64,000 nt of DNA from positions 186,001-250,000 of the forward strand of contig JAITLO010000032.1 of assembly GCA_031277855.1 (NCBI GenBank), read 5' to 3'. A program made the position numbers and the translations under genes. The notes beneath the pieces were generated by a model. That model ran no database searches and had not been told where the DNA came from. It was given only the letters and a program-made list of their open reading frames with translations. Positions 7,857 through 16,716 of the stretch are shown here, one piece after another (position 1 is the first letter of the stretch; every line of letters starts with the position of its first letter). The DNA is from Acidovorax sp. GTDB taxonomy: Bacteria > Pseudomonadota > Gammaproteobacteria > Burkholderiales > Burkholderiaceae_C.

Positions 7857-9215
7857 ATGGCCAACTTCCACGATATTCAACAACGCGAAACAGGTCTCAA
7901 GCAGCACCTGACCAGCGCCCAGATGGTGATGATTGCCATTGGCGGCGCCGTGGGCACAGGCCTGTTCATGGGCAGTGCCTTTGCCATCGGCTTTGCCGGC
8001 CCGGCCGTGCTACTCAGCTATGCCATTGGCGCTTTCATTGCCCTGCTCTTGATTGGCTGCCTGGGCGAGATGACGGTGGCCCACCCGACCTCCGGCTCGT
8101 TCGGCGCCTATGCCGAGTACTACCTGGGCCCGCTGGCCGGCTTTGTGGTGCGCTATGCCTACTGGGCCGCCCTGGTGCTGGCCGTGGGCATGGAGGTCAC
8201 GGCCGTGGGCATGTACATGGCCTATTGGTTCAAGGACGTGCCCCAATGGGTCTGGGTGGGCATCTTCTCGGCCATCTTGATTGGCGTGAACCTGCGCAGC
8301 GTCAAGGTCTATGGCGCGGTGGAATACGGTTTTTCGGCCATCAAGGTAGCTGCCATCGTGGCCTTTGTGCTGATTGGCGCCTATGTGGTGTTTGGTACCA
8401 CCACGCCTGGCATCGGTTTTGAGAATTACAGCCTGGGCGGCGGCTTTTGGGCCAAGGGCGCCTGGGGCATGTGGCTGGGCGTGATCGTGGCCATGTTCAG
8501 CTACCTGGGCGTGGAGGCCATTGCCGTGGCCGCCGGCGAGGCCCAGCACCCGCAGCAGGCCGTACAAACCGCCATGAAGACCACGGTGCTGCGCCTGGTG
8601 CTTTTCTATCTGCTGACGCTGGCGCTGATGCTGGCCATCGTGCCCTGGACCGATGCAGCCACCCAGACCAGCCCCTTTGTGCGTGTGATGCAGGTGCTGG
8701 ACATTCCCTTTGCCGCCGGCGTGCTGAATTTTGTGGTGCTGGTGGCGGCGCTATCGGCCATGAACAGCCAGCTCTACACCACCTCGCGCATGATGTTCAG
8801 CCTGGCCCGCGCCCAGCAGGCGCCGCGCGTGTTTGGCGTGACCAATGCCAACGGCGTGCCCGTGGCCGCGATTCTGGTCTCCAGCCTGGGCGCGGCTGTG
8901 GCCATGTTCATCAACGCTTTCTGGCCCAAGGAATCGTTTGTGTGGATGATGTCGATTGCCATGTTCGGCGCCATGTTTGCCTGGTTCATGGTGTTTGTCA
9001 CCCACCTGGCCTTCCGCCGCCGCCGCATGCGCGACGGCGCGGCCGCCGTGCCGTTTCGCATGTGGGGCTTTCCATGGCTGACGCTGCTGGGCGCGCTGCT
9101 GATGGGCGCGGTGCTGCTCACCACGGCCTTTACCCCCGAATTTCAGCTGACCCTGGCCTTTGGCCTGCCCTGGCTGCTGGTGCTGGCGGGCATCTACTAC
9201 CTGAAAAAGCGCTGA
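7857..9215 (+). CDS. Amino acid permease, APC/AAT family (first copy)
   Basis: 452 residues, about 12 membrane segments, with the APC N-terminal signature MIAIGGAVGTGLFMGS and GEMTVAHPTSGSFGAYAE. Imports an amino acid by proton symport in the family. Closely related to the permease at 13782, which shares the N-terminal plan (RESGLKQQLS versus RETGLKQHLT). Placement in the kynurenine gene region suggests tryptophan, kynurenine or another aromatic amino acid; that is inference. A TTG nine bases upstream is possible. Confidence 0.93.
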   Translation: MANFHDIQQRETGLKQHLTSAQMVMIAIGGAVGTGLFMGSAFAIGFAGPAVLLSYAIGAFIALLLIGCLGEMTVAHPTSGSFGAYAEYYLGPLAGFVVRYAYWAALVLAVGMEVTAVGMYMAYWFKDVPQWVWVGIFSAILIGVNLRSVKVYGAVEYGFSAIKVAAIVAFVLIGAYVVFGTTTPGIGFENYSLGGGFWAKGAWGMWLGVIVAMFSYLGVEAIAVAAGEAQHPQQAVQTAMKTTVLRLVLFYLLTLALMLAIVPWTDAATQTSPFVRVMQVLDIPFAAGVLNFVVLVAALSAMNSQLYTTSRMMFSLARAQQAPRVFGVTNANGVPVAAILVSSLGAAVAMFINAFWPKESFVWMMSIAMFGAMFAWFMVFVTHLAFRRRRMRDGAAAVPFRMWGFPWLTLLGALLMGAVLLTTAFTPEFQLTLAFGLPWLLVLAGIYYLKKR

Positions 9216-9261
9216 GCATTTGCTGAGGGGGCTGTAACGCAGGCTTCCGCACAATACCCCA

Positions 9262-9287
9262 GGCAATGACACAGTGCTGTCATTGCC
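9262..9287. repeat. Inverted repeat before the phytase-like gene
   Basis: Perfect 10-bp arms GGCAATGACA / TGTCATTGCC with a 6-base centre, between the permease stop and the next start. No T-run follows, so an operator or mRNA hairpin is as likely as a terminator. Confidence 0.7.
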
Positions 9288-9324
9288 CGTGGGCACCATG
9301 GCGGCTCTTTCTCTAGAGCCTCGC

Positions 9325-10692
9325 ATGCATTCTCTCCCCCTGCACCGTATCGCTGCCGCCAGCCTGGCCAGCCTGTTGTCTCTTTCCGCCTGGGCTGCCG
9401 ATGCACCGGCCTATCCGGCTGTTCTGGCCGGCCACGCCGTGCTGCCGGCATTGAGCGTGTTGCCCGCACCAAACGATGCACCGGCCGATCTGCGCAGCAG
9501 CGGCAAATACACCCAGACCCAGCCCACGCGCACGCTGGCCAGCGTGGAAGGCCAGTCCAATGGCCGGCCCACGGGCATCAAACTGCCTTTTGATGGCCAG
9601 CCGCTGCAAGGGCATTCCGGCATCAAGCGCATGGCCGACGGCAGCTTCTGGATCATTACGGACAACGGTGCCGGCAGCAAGGCCAACTCCCCCGACTTCA
9701 TGCTGCACCTGAGTCGCTACAAGGTCGACTTCAAGGCCGGCAGCTTCCAGCGCCTGGAGACCGTTTTCCTGCACGATCCGGACCGCAAGGTGCCTTTTCG
9801 CATCACCCAGGAAGGCTCGGAAAAACGCTATCTGACCGGCGCCGACTTTGACCCCGAGAGCGTGCAAATCATCGGGCAGAACATCTGGATCGGCGAGGAA
9901 TTCGGACCCTATCTGATCCAGGCCGATATGGCCGGCAAGGTGCTGGCCGTGTTCGACACCCTGGTCGACGGCAAGCCCGTGATCTCGCCCGACCACCCCA
10001 GCGCCCGCACGCCGGCCGCGCCCGATGCCAAGCCCGCCGTCTACCCCGTCAAACGTTCCAAGGGTTTTGAGGGCATGGCCGCCAGCCCCGATGGAAAAAA
10101 ACTCTACCCACTGCTGGAAGGCCCGCTGTGGAAGGCCGAGGCCGGCGGCGCCTACGAAAGCGAAAACGGCAGCACCTATTTGCGCGCGCTGGAGTTTGAT
10201 GTGGCCCAAAAAACCTGGACCGGCCGCCACTGGAAATACCCGCTGGAAAAGCCCACGCACTCCATCGGTGACTTCAATATGATCAACGCCACCACCGCCC
10301 TGGTGATCGAGCGTGACGACGGCGAAGGCACTCCCGACCAAGCCTGCCCGGCCGGTGAAAAGCACAGCAACTGCTTTGACAAGCTGCCCCAGTTCAAGCG
10401 CATCTACAAGGTGGAGATGAGCGAGGCCAATGTCAACGGCTTTCTGCGCAAGATCGGCTATATCGACCTGCTCAACATCCAAGACCCTCAGCAGCTGGCG
10501 CGCAAGCCGCTGACCCAGGGCGTGCTGCAGTTCCCCTTCTTCACCATCGAGAACGTGGACGTGGTCGATGGCGAGCACATCGTGGTGGGCAATGACAACA
10601 ACCTGCCCTTCAGCAACAGCCGCTCCCCCAACCAGCAGGACGACAACGAGCTGGTACTGCTGAACGTGCGCAGCCTGCTGCAAGCCCCGTAA
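9325..10692 (+). CDS. Exported phytase-like esterase
   Basis: 455 residues with a signal peptide (MHSLPLHRIAAASLASLLS, cleavage after SAWA). The rest fits the esterase-like activity of phytase domain: a beta-propeller-type fold with SGIKRMADGSFWIITDNGAG, DFDPESVQIIGQNIWIGEEF and SKGFEGMAASPDGKKLYPLLEG. Probably periplasmic; the natural substrate is not known. It sits between a permease and kynB with no clear link to kynurenine chemistry. The ATG at 9325 was chosen because it starts the signal peptide. Confidence 0.85.
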   Translation: MHSLPLHRIAAASLASLLSLSAWAADAPAYPAVLAGHAVLPALSVLPAPNDAPADLRSSGKYTQTQPTRTLASVEGQSNGRPTGIKLPFDGQPLQGHSGIKRMADGSFWIITDNGAGSKANSPDFMLHLSRYKVDFKAGSFQRLETVFLHDPDRKVPFRITQEGSEKRYLTGADFDPESVQIIGQNIWIGEEFGPYLIQADMAGKVLAVFDTLVDGKPVISPDHPSARTPAAPDAKPAVYPVKRSKGFEGMAASPDGKKLYPLLEGPLWKAEAGGAYESENGSTYLRALEFDVAQKTWTGRHWKYPLEKPTHSIGDFNMINATTALVIERDDGEGTPDQACPAGEKHSNCFDKLPQFKRIYKVEMSEANVNGFLRKIGYIDLLNIQDPQQLARKPLTQGVLQFPFFTIENVDVVDGEHIVVGNDNNLPFSNSRSPNQQDDNELVLLNVRSLLQAP

Positions 10693-10755
10693 ACCCTCAG
10701 AGCTCGCAAACACAAACTTTGCCGCGCACGCGGCGGGGTAAAAAAACCGATACTT

Positions 10756-10792
10756 CAAGCCTGCTGCCTTCTGGCCGCAGGCTTGTTTTTTT
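10756..10792 (+). terminator. Intrinsic terminator / possible attenuator immediately before kynB
   Basis: Nine-bp stem CAAGCCTGC / GCAGGCTTG (10756-10764, 10777-10785) followed by seven T. It ends 17 bases before the kynB ATG. It can terminate the phytase-like transcript, but little room remains for a separate kynB promoter downstream, so it may be a read-through control. Confidence 0.85.
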
Positions 10793-10809
10793 GCGCGAGA
10801 CATTGCCCC

Positions 10810-11460
10810 ATGACTACTGCTTCTTCCCAGATGCTCTGGGACATCTCCCCCGCCATCCACACCGCCTCGCCCGTATTCCCCGGCGACACGCCCTACAGCC
10901 AGCAGTGGTGCGCCACCATAGGCCCGGGTTGCCCGGTGAACGTCAGCGCCATCCACCTCAGCCCCCATGTGGGCGCCCATGCCGATGCCCCGCTGCACTA
11001 CGACCCGCAGGGCGCCAGCATCGGCACTGTCGAGCTGGAGCCCTTTCTGGGCCGCTGCCGCGTAATCCATGCCATAGCCTGCGGCCCGCTGATTCACTGG
11101 CAGCACATAGAACACGCCATCACGCCCGATCTGCCTCCGCGTGTACTGGTACGCACCTACCAGCGCGCGCCCAGCAGCTGGGACGGTGATCTGGCTGCCT
11201 ACGCACCCGAAACCGTGCAACGCCTGGCCGATCGGGGTGTGCAGCTGATAGGCATAGACACGGCCAGCATAGACCCGGCCAGCAGCAAGAACCTGGACAG
11301 CCATATGGTGATACGCGCACGCGGCCTGCGCGTGCTGGAAAACCTGGTGCTGGATTCCGTGCCCGAAGGTGACTATGAGCTGATTGCCCTGCCGCTCAAG
11401 CTTGTCGAGGCCGATGCATCGCCTGTACGTGCTGTGCTGCGCGCACTGAACACACTGTAA
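10810..11460 (+). CDS. kynB: Kynurenine formamidase
   Basis: Hydrolyses N-formylkynurenine to kynurenine and formate, step two of tryptophan breakdown. 216 residues, cyclase family. The metal-binding HxGxHxD motif is visible as SPHVGAHADAPLHY, and GIDTASIDPASSKNLDSH carries the conserved second half. ATG at 10810 chosen; the frame opens earlier but inside a terminator. Followed by kynU 83 bases downstream. Confidence 0.93.
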   Translation: MTTASSQMLWDISPAIHTASPVFPGDTPYSQQWCATIGPGCPVNVSAIHLSPHVGAHADAPLHYDPQGASIGTVELEPFLGRCRVIHAIACGPLIHWQHIEHAITPDLPPRVLVRTYQRAPSSWDGDLAAYAPETVQRLADRGVQLIGIDTASIDPASSKNLDSHMVIRARGLRVLENLVLDSVPEGDYELIALPLKLVEADASPVRAVLRALNTL

Positions 11461-11543
11461 GCGCTCACAAATTCAAGCAAAATCACGGTTTTATGCAGAC
11501 CGATGCTGCGGCAGCAGCTATCAAAACAGAGAATAGATTTCCC

Positions 11544-12848
11544 ATGCCCATCACCTTGCAAGACTGCCAGACCCTGGATGCCAATGACCCGTTGCGCAGC
11601 CTGCGCGCGCATTTCAGCCTTCCCCCTGGCGTGGTCTACCTGGATGGCAACTCCCTGGGCGCCTGCCCCAAGGCCGCGGCCGCACGCATGGCCCAGGTGG
11701 TGGAGCAGGAGTGGGCACAGGATTTGGTCACCTCCTGGAACAAGGCCGGCTGGATCAGCCTGCCCCAGCGCCTGGGCAACCAGTTCGCCCCCTGGATTGG
11801 CGCCGGTCAGGACCAGGTGGTGTTTACCGATACCACCTCCATCAATCTGTTCAAGGTGCTGACGGCCGCCGCCCGTGTGGCCCGCGCCGACCACCCCGAG
11901 CGCAAAAAACTCATCAGCGAGCGCAGCAACTTCCCCACCGATTTGTACATCGCCCAATCCGTCTGCCAGGAATACGGCCTGGAGTTGGTGTTGCTGGAGC
12001 CCGAAGAGATTGCGGCCCAGCTGCAAAGCGATGTGGCTGTGCTCATGCTCACCCATGTGAACTACCGCACCGGTGCCATGCACGATATGGCCGCCGTCAC
12101 GGCCCGTGCCCATGCACAAGGCATTGTCTGCGTCTGGGATCTGTGCCACAGCGCTGGTGCCGTGCCTGTGGACTTGCTGGGTGCCGATGCCGACTACGCC
12201 GTGGGCTGCAGCTACAAATACCTCAACGGCGGCCCTGGCGCGCCGGCCTTTGTCTGGGTCAACCCACGCCTCATCAACCGCTTCTGGCAACCGCTGTCGG
12301 GCTGGTTCGGCCATGCCGCGCCCTTCCAGTTCACACCCGACTACCAACCCGCACCCGGCATCAACCGCTATCTGTGCGGCACCCAGCCCATGCTCAGCCT
12401 GAGCACGCTGCAATGCGGGCTGGATATATTCACCGCCAGCGAGGCCCTGGGCGGCATGGCCGCGTTGCGCGAAAAATCGCTGGCGCTGACCGACTTTTTC
12501 ATCTTGCTGGTGGATGAGCGTTGCAAGGGCCATGGCCTGGGCCTGGCCACACCGCGCAGCCATGCGGCGCGCGGCTCTCAGGTCTGCCTGACGCGTGCCG
12601 AAGGCCTGGGTGTGGATGGCAAGGACAGCGGTGCCTACGCCATCATGCAGGCCTTGATCGCGCGCGGCGTGATCGGCGACTTCCGCAAGGGCGATGGCGG
12701 CAAGCACCTGGACATTCTGCGCTTTGGCTTCACCCCGTTGTATGTAGGTTTTGAAGATGTGTGGAATGCCGTGGAGCACCTGCGCCAGGTGCTGGATTCG
12801 GGTGAATGGAAGCGCCCTGAGTTCAACCAGATCAACGCGGTGACTTAA
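11544..12848 (+). CDS. kynU: Kynureninase (first copy)
   Basis: PLP enzyme cleaving kynurenine to anthranilate and alanine. 434 residues. The PLP lysine lies in [27 protein letters not shown] and [12 protein letters not shown] are family blocks. ATG at 11544 (MPITLQDCQ) matches the second copy's start. The last 104 residues are identical to those of the copy at 15243, and near-identity continues past the stop, a sign of recent gene conversion. An AGCTATCAAAA element lies 20-30 bases before the start. Confidence 0.96.
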   Translation: MPITLQDCQTLDANDPLRSLRAHFSLPPGVVYLDGNSLGACPKAAAARMAQVVEQEWAQDLVTSWNKAGWISLPQRLGNQFAPWIGAGQDQVVFTDTTSINLFKVLTAAARVARADHPERKKLISERSNFPTDLYIAQSVCQEYGLELVLLEPEEIAAQLQSDVAVLMLTHVNYRTGAMHDMAAVTARAHAQGIVCVWDLCHSAGAVPVDLLGADADYAVGCSYKYLNGGPGAPAFVWVNPRLINRFWQPLSGWFGHAAPFQFTPDYQPAPGINRYLCGTQPMLSLSTLQCGLDIFTASEALGGMAALREKSLALTDFFILLVDERCKGHGLGLATPRSHAARGSQVCLTRAEGLGVDGKDSGAYAIMQALIARGVIGDFRKGDGGKHLDILRFGFTPLYVGFEDVWNAVEHLRQVLDSGEWKRPEFNQINAVT

Positions 12849-12985
12849 CCCCCCCTGAGTCGCCTTCGGCGCCTTCCCCTGAAATAGGGAGACAAGGGGA
12901 CGACACCAGCGCCGCGGGGCGGCGCGGCCGGCGTAGGCCCTTGCGCGGTGTCTCTGACCTGGGCTGCGCCAGTTTTTTGCGCCGC
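12849..12985 (+). repeat. Dispersed intergenic repeat, copy 2
   Basis: CCTGAGTCGCCTTCGGCGCC, then a CCCCTGAAATAGGGAGACAA variant, GGGGACGACACC and GGGGCGGCGCGGCCGG. Almost the same sequence follows the second kynU (16545), so the conversion tract of the two kynU genes runs into it. Confidence 0.8.
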
Positions 12986-13071
12986 AACCCAATCAAGTGC
13001 CAGTGGTTAACGTGAGATGTGTCATGGCACCTCCTGGCTTTGCTTCATCGGAGGGTGCCTGCCTCGCGGCT

Positions 13072-13135
13072 GGGCGGCGCGGCCGGCGTAGGCCCTTGCT
13101 TGCTGTCTCTGACCTGGACTGCGCCAGTTTTTTGC
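13072..13135 (+). repeat. 64-bp direct repeat of 12917-12980
   Basis: GGGCGGCGCGGCCGGCGTAG through GACCTGGNCTGCGCCAGTT and TTTTTGC occurs at 12917-12980 and again here, with a few mismatches. It is the 3' half of the dispersed repeat, duplicated 155 bases downstream. Confidence 0.8.
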
Positions 13136-13163
13136 TCCCATCCACCAGCCACAGCACCGCCCA

Positions 13164-13652
13164 CTACAACTCGGGCACGGGCAGGTGGTTGAACTGGCCC
13201 TTAAACTCCTGCAGCGAAAAATGCGTCTGCACCTGGCGCACCGCAGGTAGCCGGTGCAGCCTGCGCTGCAGCAGCTCGGAATAGGCATCAAGATCCTGGG
13301 CCACAACCACCAGCAAAAAATCGGCGGCCCCGGAGATGCCATGCACCATGAGCACCTCCGGGATCTCGCAAACCGCCGCTTCAAAAATACGTGATGCCTC
13401 TTCGTTTTGCCGGTCTATGCCGACCAGCACAAAGGCCAACACCCCATAACCCAGGGCACGCCGGTCCAGCCCGGCGTGGTAGCCGCTGATGACGCCTTCG
13501 TCTTCCAATCGTTTGATGCGTCGCCAAGACGGTGATTGCGACAGATTGACACGCTGGGCCAACTCACCCGAAGTCAGGCGGGCGTTATCACGCAGCGACT
13601 GAATCAGCATACGGTCTGTTTTATCCAATACAACTGGCTGAACAGCAGGCAT
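13164..13652 (-). CDS. kynR: Lrp/AsnC-family regulator, probable KynR
   Basis: 162 residues: N-terminal helix-turn-helix (LTSGELAQRVNLSQSPSWRR, residues about 26-46) and a C-terminal RAM/AsnC ligand domain (ALGYGVLAFVLVGI to the end). In Pseudomonas and Burkholderia an AsnC-type protein, KynR, activates kyn genes in response to kynurenine. The position here, divergent from permease 2-kynU2 and beside kynBU, supports the same role. The symbol is assigned by context and family, not by alignment. Confidence 0.75.
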   Translation of the reverse strand: MPAVQPVVLDKTDRMLIQSLRDNARLTSGELAQRVNLSQSPSWRRIKRLEDEGVISGYHAGLDRRALGYGVLAFVLVGIDRQNEEASRIFEAAVCEIPEVLMVHGISGAADFLLVVVAQDLDAYSELLQRRLHRLPAVRQVQTHFSLQEFKGQFNHLPVPEL

Positions 13653-13695
13653 AAATCACCTTTCAAATTACTGATCAGAGGATAGATTATTCAAT

Positions 13696-13713
13696 TCCCT
13701 ATCGACTTAGGGA
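13696..13713. promoter_or_regulatory. Candidate operator of the AsnC-type regulator
   Basis: Inverted repeat TCCCTA-N6-TAGGGA inside an AT-rich stretch of the 129-bp gap between the divergent regulator and permease 2. Position and symmetry suit a dimeric Lrp/AsnC binding site; the sequence is not a known consensus. Confidence 0.5.
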
Positions 13714-13781
13714 TAACAATTAACTTCCACGGGAAATTGGCGCATAGCATCCGCTCACCTTAAATCACGGGGAGAGCATGC

Positions 13782-15173
13782 ATGTCAGCCTTTGACGATA
13801 TCGTCCGGCGCGAGTCCGGGCTCAAACAACAACTGTCTGCAGGGCAAATGGCCATGATTGCCATTGGCGGCGCTGTCGGCACAGGCCTTTTTCTGGGCAG
13901 CGGCTTTGCCATCGGCTTTGCCGGCCCCAGCGTGTTGCTGAGCTACGCCATAGGGGCACTGATATCGCTGCTGCTCATGGGCTGCCTGGCCGAGATGACC
14001 GTGGCCCACCCCACATCGGGCTCCTTCGGCGCCTATGCCGAACACTACATCGCCCCCTGGGCCGGCTTTCTGGTGCGCTATGCCTACTGGGCTGCCGTGG
14101 TGCTGGCCGTGGGAACCGAGGTGACGGCCGTGGGCCTGTACATGGGCTATTGGTATCCCGATGTGCCACGCTGGATCTGGGTGGCCCTGTTCTCAGCCGC
14201 ACTGGTTGCCGTGAACATGATGAGCGTGAAAGCCTTTGGTGCGGTGGAATACAGCTTCTCGCTGATCAAAATCATCGCCATCGTGGCCTTCATCGTGATC
14301 GGAGCCTGGGTCGTGTTCGGCGCTCCCACGCCCGGCGTCGGCTTTGCCAACTATGTGAACAACGGCGGCTTCTTTCCCAATGGCCTGTGGGGTACCTGGG
14401 TGGGCGTGGTCATCGCCATCTTCAGCTACCTGAGCATTAAAATGATTGCTGTGGCAGCGGGCGAAGCCAAGGACCCTCAACGCGCCATCACCAGCGCTTT
14501 TCGCTCGACCATGGTGCGCCTGGTGGTGTTCTATCTGGCCACGATTGCCTTGATGCTGGCCATTGTTCCCTGGGCCCAGGCCGGCAAGAACGGCAGCCCC
14601 TTTGTCACGGTGATGCAGGCCACAGGCATACCGGGTGCAGCCGGCATCATCAACTTTGTGGTGCTGATTGCGGCCCTGTCGGCCATGAACAGCCAGCTCT
14701 ACATCACCACACGCATGATGTTCAGCCTCGCGCGCGCCGGCCATGCACCCGCCGTGCTGGGCCGTGTCCATGCCAACGGCGTTCCTCTGCCAGCCCTGCT
14801 GCTGTCCTGCCTGGGTATTGCCGTAGCCACCATCTTCAACATCGTCAATCCCGAGCAGTCCTTCATGCTGATGATGGCAGTGTCCATGTTTGGCGCCATG
14901 TTCACCTGGTTCATGATCTTCGTGACGCATCTGTTCTTCCGTGCACGTAGAAAACACCTGGGCCCTCAGGCCACCAGTTTTCGCATGTGGGGCTTCCCCG
15001 CCACCACGCTGCTGGGCGCGGGCCTCATGCTGGCAGCCCTGGTGTCCACACTGTTCACCGATGTGTTCCGCCTCACTTTGCTCACCGGCATTCCTTTCTT
15101 GCTGGTGCTGGGTGCCGTCTACAGGCTGTGGTATCGCAAGGCCCCAACCGTGCAGCTGGCACCGCAGGCCTGA
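13782..15173 (+). CDS. Amino acid permease, APC/AAT family (second copy)
   Basis: 463 residues, 12 predicted membrane segments, with MIAIGGAVGTGLFLGSGFAI and CLAEMTVAHPTSGSFGAYAE. Strongly similar to the permease at 7857 along its length. The stop is 69 bases before kynU copy 2, so both are probably one transcript driven from the promoter shared with the AsnC regulator. Likely imports tryptophan, kynurenine or a similar amino acid (inference from context). Confidence 0.93.
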   Translation: MSAFDDIVRRESGLKQQLSAGQMAMIAIGGAVGTGLFLGSGFAIGFAGPSVLLSYAIGALISLLLMGCLAEMTVAHPTSGSFGAYAEHYIAPWAGFLVRYAYWAAVVLAVGTEVTAVGLYMGYWYPDVPRWIWVALFSAALVAVNMMSVKAFGAVEYSFSLIKIIAIVAFIVIGAWVVFGAPTPGVGFANYVNNGGFFPNGLWGTWVGVVIAIFSYLSIKMIAVAAGEAKDPQRAITSAFRSTMVRLVVFYLATIALMLAIVPWAQAGKNGSPFVTVMQATGIPGAAGIINFVVLIAALSAMNSQLYITTRMMFSLARAGHAPAVLGRVHANGVPLPALLLSCLGIAVATIFNIVNPEQSFMLMMAVSMFGAMFTWFMIFVTHLFFRARRKHLGPQATSFRMWGFPATTLLGAGLMLAALVSTLFTDVFRLTLLTGIPFLLVLGAVYRLWYRKAPTVQLAPQA

Positions 15174-15242
15174 ATCTCAGAACACCCCAAAACGCTGCCC
15201 CCCTTTCTAGCAAAGCATCAACAGCTATCAAAAAGGAAAGAA

Positions 15243-16544
15243 ATGATCACATTGCAAGACTGCCAGGCCCTGGACGCGAAAGACACGCTTCGTACATTGC
15301 GCACGCACTTTGAATTGCCCGAGGGAGTGATTTATCTCGACGGCAACTCACTGGGTGCCCAACCCAAAGCCGCAGTTACGCATGCGCTCCGAGTGGTGCT
15401 GCATGAATGGGGCCAAGGACTGATCCGCTCCTGGAACGACGCTGGCTGGATCAGTCTGCCAAGCCGATTGGGTGACCAGTTTGCACCGTGGATTGGTGTG
15501 GACGCAGGTGAGCTGGTGTTCACCGATACAACCTCCATCAACCTCTACAAGGTGCTCTCGGCAGCGGCCCGCATGGCACGCGAAGACGCGCCCGGCCGCA
15601 AAAAAATCATCAGCGAGCGCAGCAACTTCCCCACCGATTTGTATATCGCCCAATCCGTCTGCCAGGAATACGGCTTGGAGCTGGTGCTGCTGGAGCCCGA
15701 AGAGATTGCGGATGCGCTCACCGAAGAGGTGGCCATTTCCATGCTCACCCATGTGAACTACCGCACCGGAGCCATGCACGATATGGCGGCCATCACCTCC
15801 GCCGCCCATGCCAAGGGGATTTTGTGCATATGGGACCTCTGCCACAGCGCAGGCGCCGTGCCGGTCGACCTCAAAGGCGCAAATGCCGACTTCGCCGTGG
15901 GTTGCAGCTACAAATACCTGAATGGCGGCCCCGGCGCGCCCGCCTTTGTCTGGGCACACCCTCGCCTCATCAACCGCTTCTGGCAGCCGCTGTCGGGCTG
16001 GTTCGGCCATGCCGCGCCCTTCCAGTTCACACCCGACTACCAACCCGCACCCGGCATCAACCGCTATCTGTGTGGCACCCAACCCCTGGTCAGCATGAGC
16101 CTTTTACAGTGCGGACTGGATGTGTTCACCGCTAGCGAAGCCCTGGGTGGCATGACGGCGCTGCGCCAAAAATCCCTGGCCCTCACCGACTTGTTTATTA
16201 CCCTTGTGGAGCAGCGCTGCGCAGGCTATGGCCTGGGCCTAGCCACACCGCGCAGCCATGCGGCGCGCGGCTCCCAGGTCTGCCTGACGCGTGCCGAAGG
16301 CCTGGGTGTGGATGGTAAGGACAGCGGCGCCTACGCCATCATGCAGGCCTTGATCGCGCGCGGCGTGATCGGCGACTTCCGCAAGGGCGATGGCGGCAAG
16401 CATCTGGACATTCTGCGCTTTGGCTTCACCCCGCTGTATGTGGGTTTTGAAGATGTGTGGAATGCCGTGGAGCATCTGCGCCAAGTGCTGGATTCGGGTG
16501 AATGGAAGCGCCCAGAATTCAACCAGATCAACGCGGTCACTTGA
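15243..16544 (+). CDS. kynU: Kynureninase (second copy)
   Basis: 433 residues with the same PLP-lysine block [16 protein letters not shown] as copy 1. The N-terminal third differs moderately ([20 protein letters not shown]), while blocks such as [18 protein letters not shown], the [15 protein letters not shown] region and the final 104 residues are identical. It follows an AGCTATCAAAA element and AAAGGAAAGAAATG. Two functional-looking kynureninases within 4 kb is unusual; both keep catalytic residues. Confidence 0.95.
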   Translation: MITLQDCQALDAKDTLRTLRTHFELPEGVIYLDGNSLGAQPKAAVTHALRVVLHEWGQGLIRSWNDAGWISLPSRLGDQFAPWIGVDAGELVFTDTTSINLYKVLSAAARMAREDAPGRKKIISERSNFPTDLYIAQSVCQEYGLELVLLEPEEIADALTEEVAISMLTHVNYRTGAMHDMAAITSAAHAKGILCIWDLCHSAGAVPVDLKGANADFAVGCSYKYLNGGPGAPAFVWAHPRLINRFWQPLSGWFGHAAPFQFTPDYQPAPGINRYLCGTQPLVSMSLLQCGLDVFTASEALGGMTALRQKSLALTDLFITLVEQRCAGYGLGLATPRSHAARGSQVCLTRAEGLGVDGKDSGAYAIMQALIARGVIGDFRKGDGGKHLDILRFGFTPLYVGFEDVWNAVEHLRQVLDSGEWKRPEFNQINAVT

Positions 16545-16650
16545 GCCCCCCTGAGTCGCCTGCGGCGCCTTCCCCTGAAATAGGGAGACAAGGGGACGAC
16601 ACCAGCGCCGCGGGGCGGCGCGGCCGGTGTAGGCCTTTGCGGGTCGTCTT
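16545..16650 (+). repeat. Dispersed intergenic repeat, copy 3
   Basis: Near-identical to the copy after kynU 1 for about 95 bases, including the ATAGGGAGACAAGGGGACGA variant, then diverges before the exonuclease gene. Confidence 0.8.
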
Positions 16651-16716
16651 GCGCCTGCGCCACGCCAATTTTCTAGACTATGGGGTCGTCAACGCTCGCC
16701 GATCACCTAGACCCCC

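Noticed and set aside
9313-11304. 663-codon antisense frame across the esterase and kynB
   Set aside because: Complement of real genes and it crosses a terminator; no domain seen.
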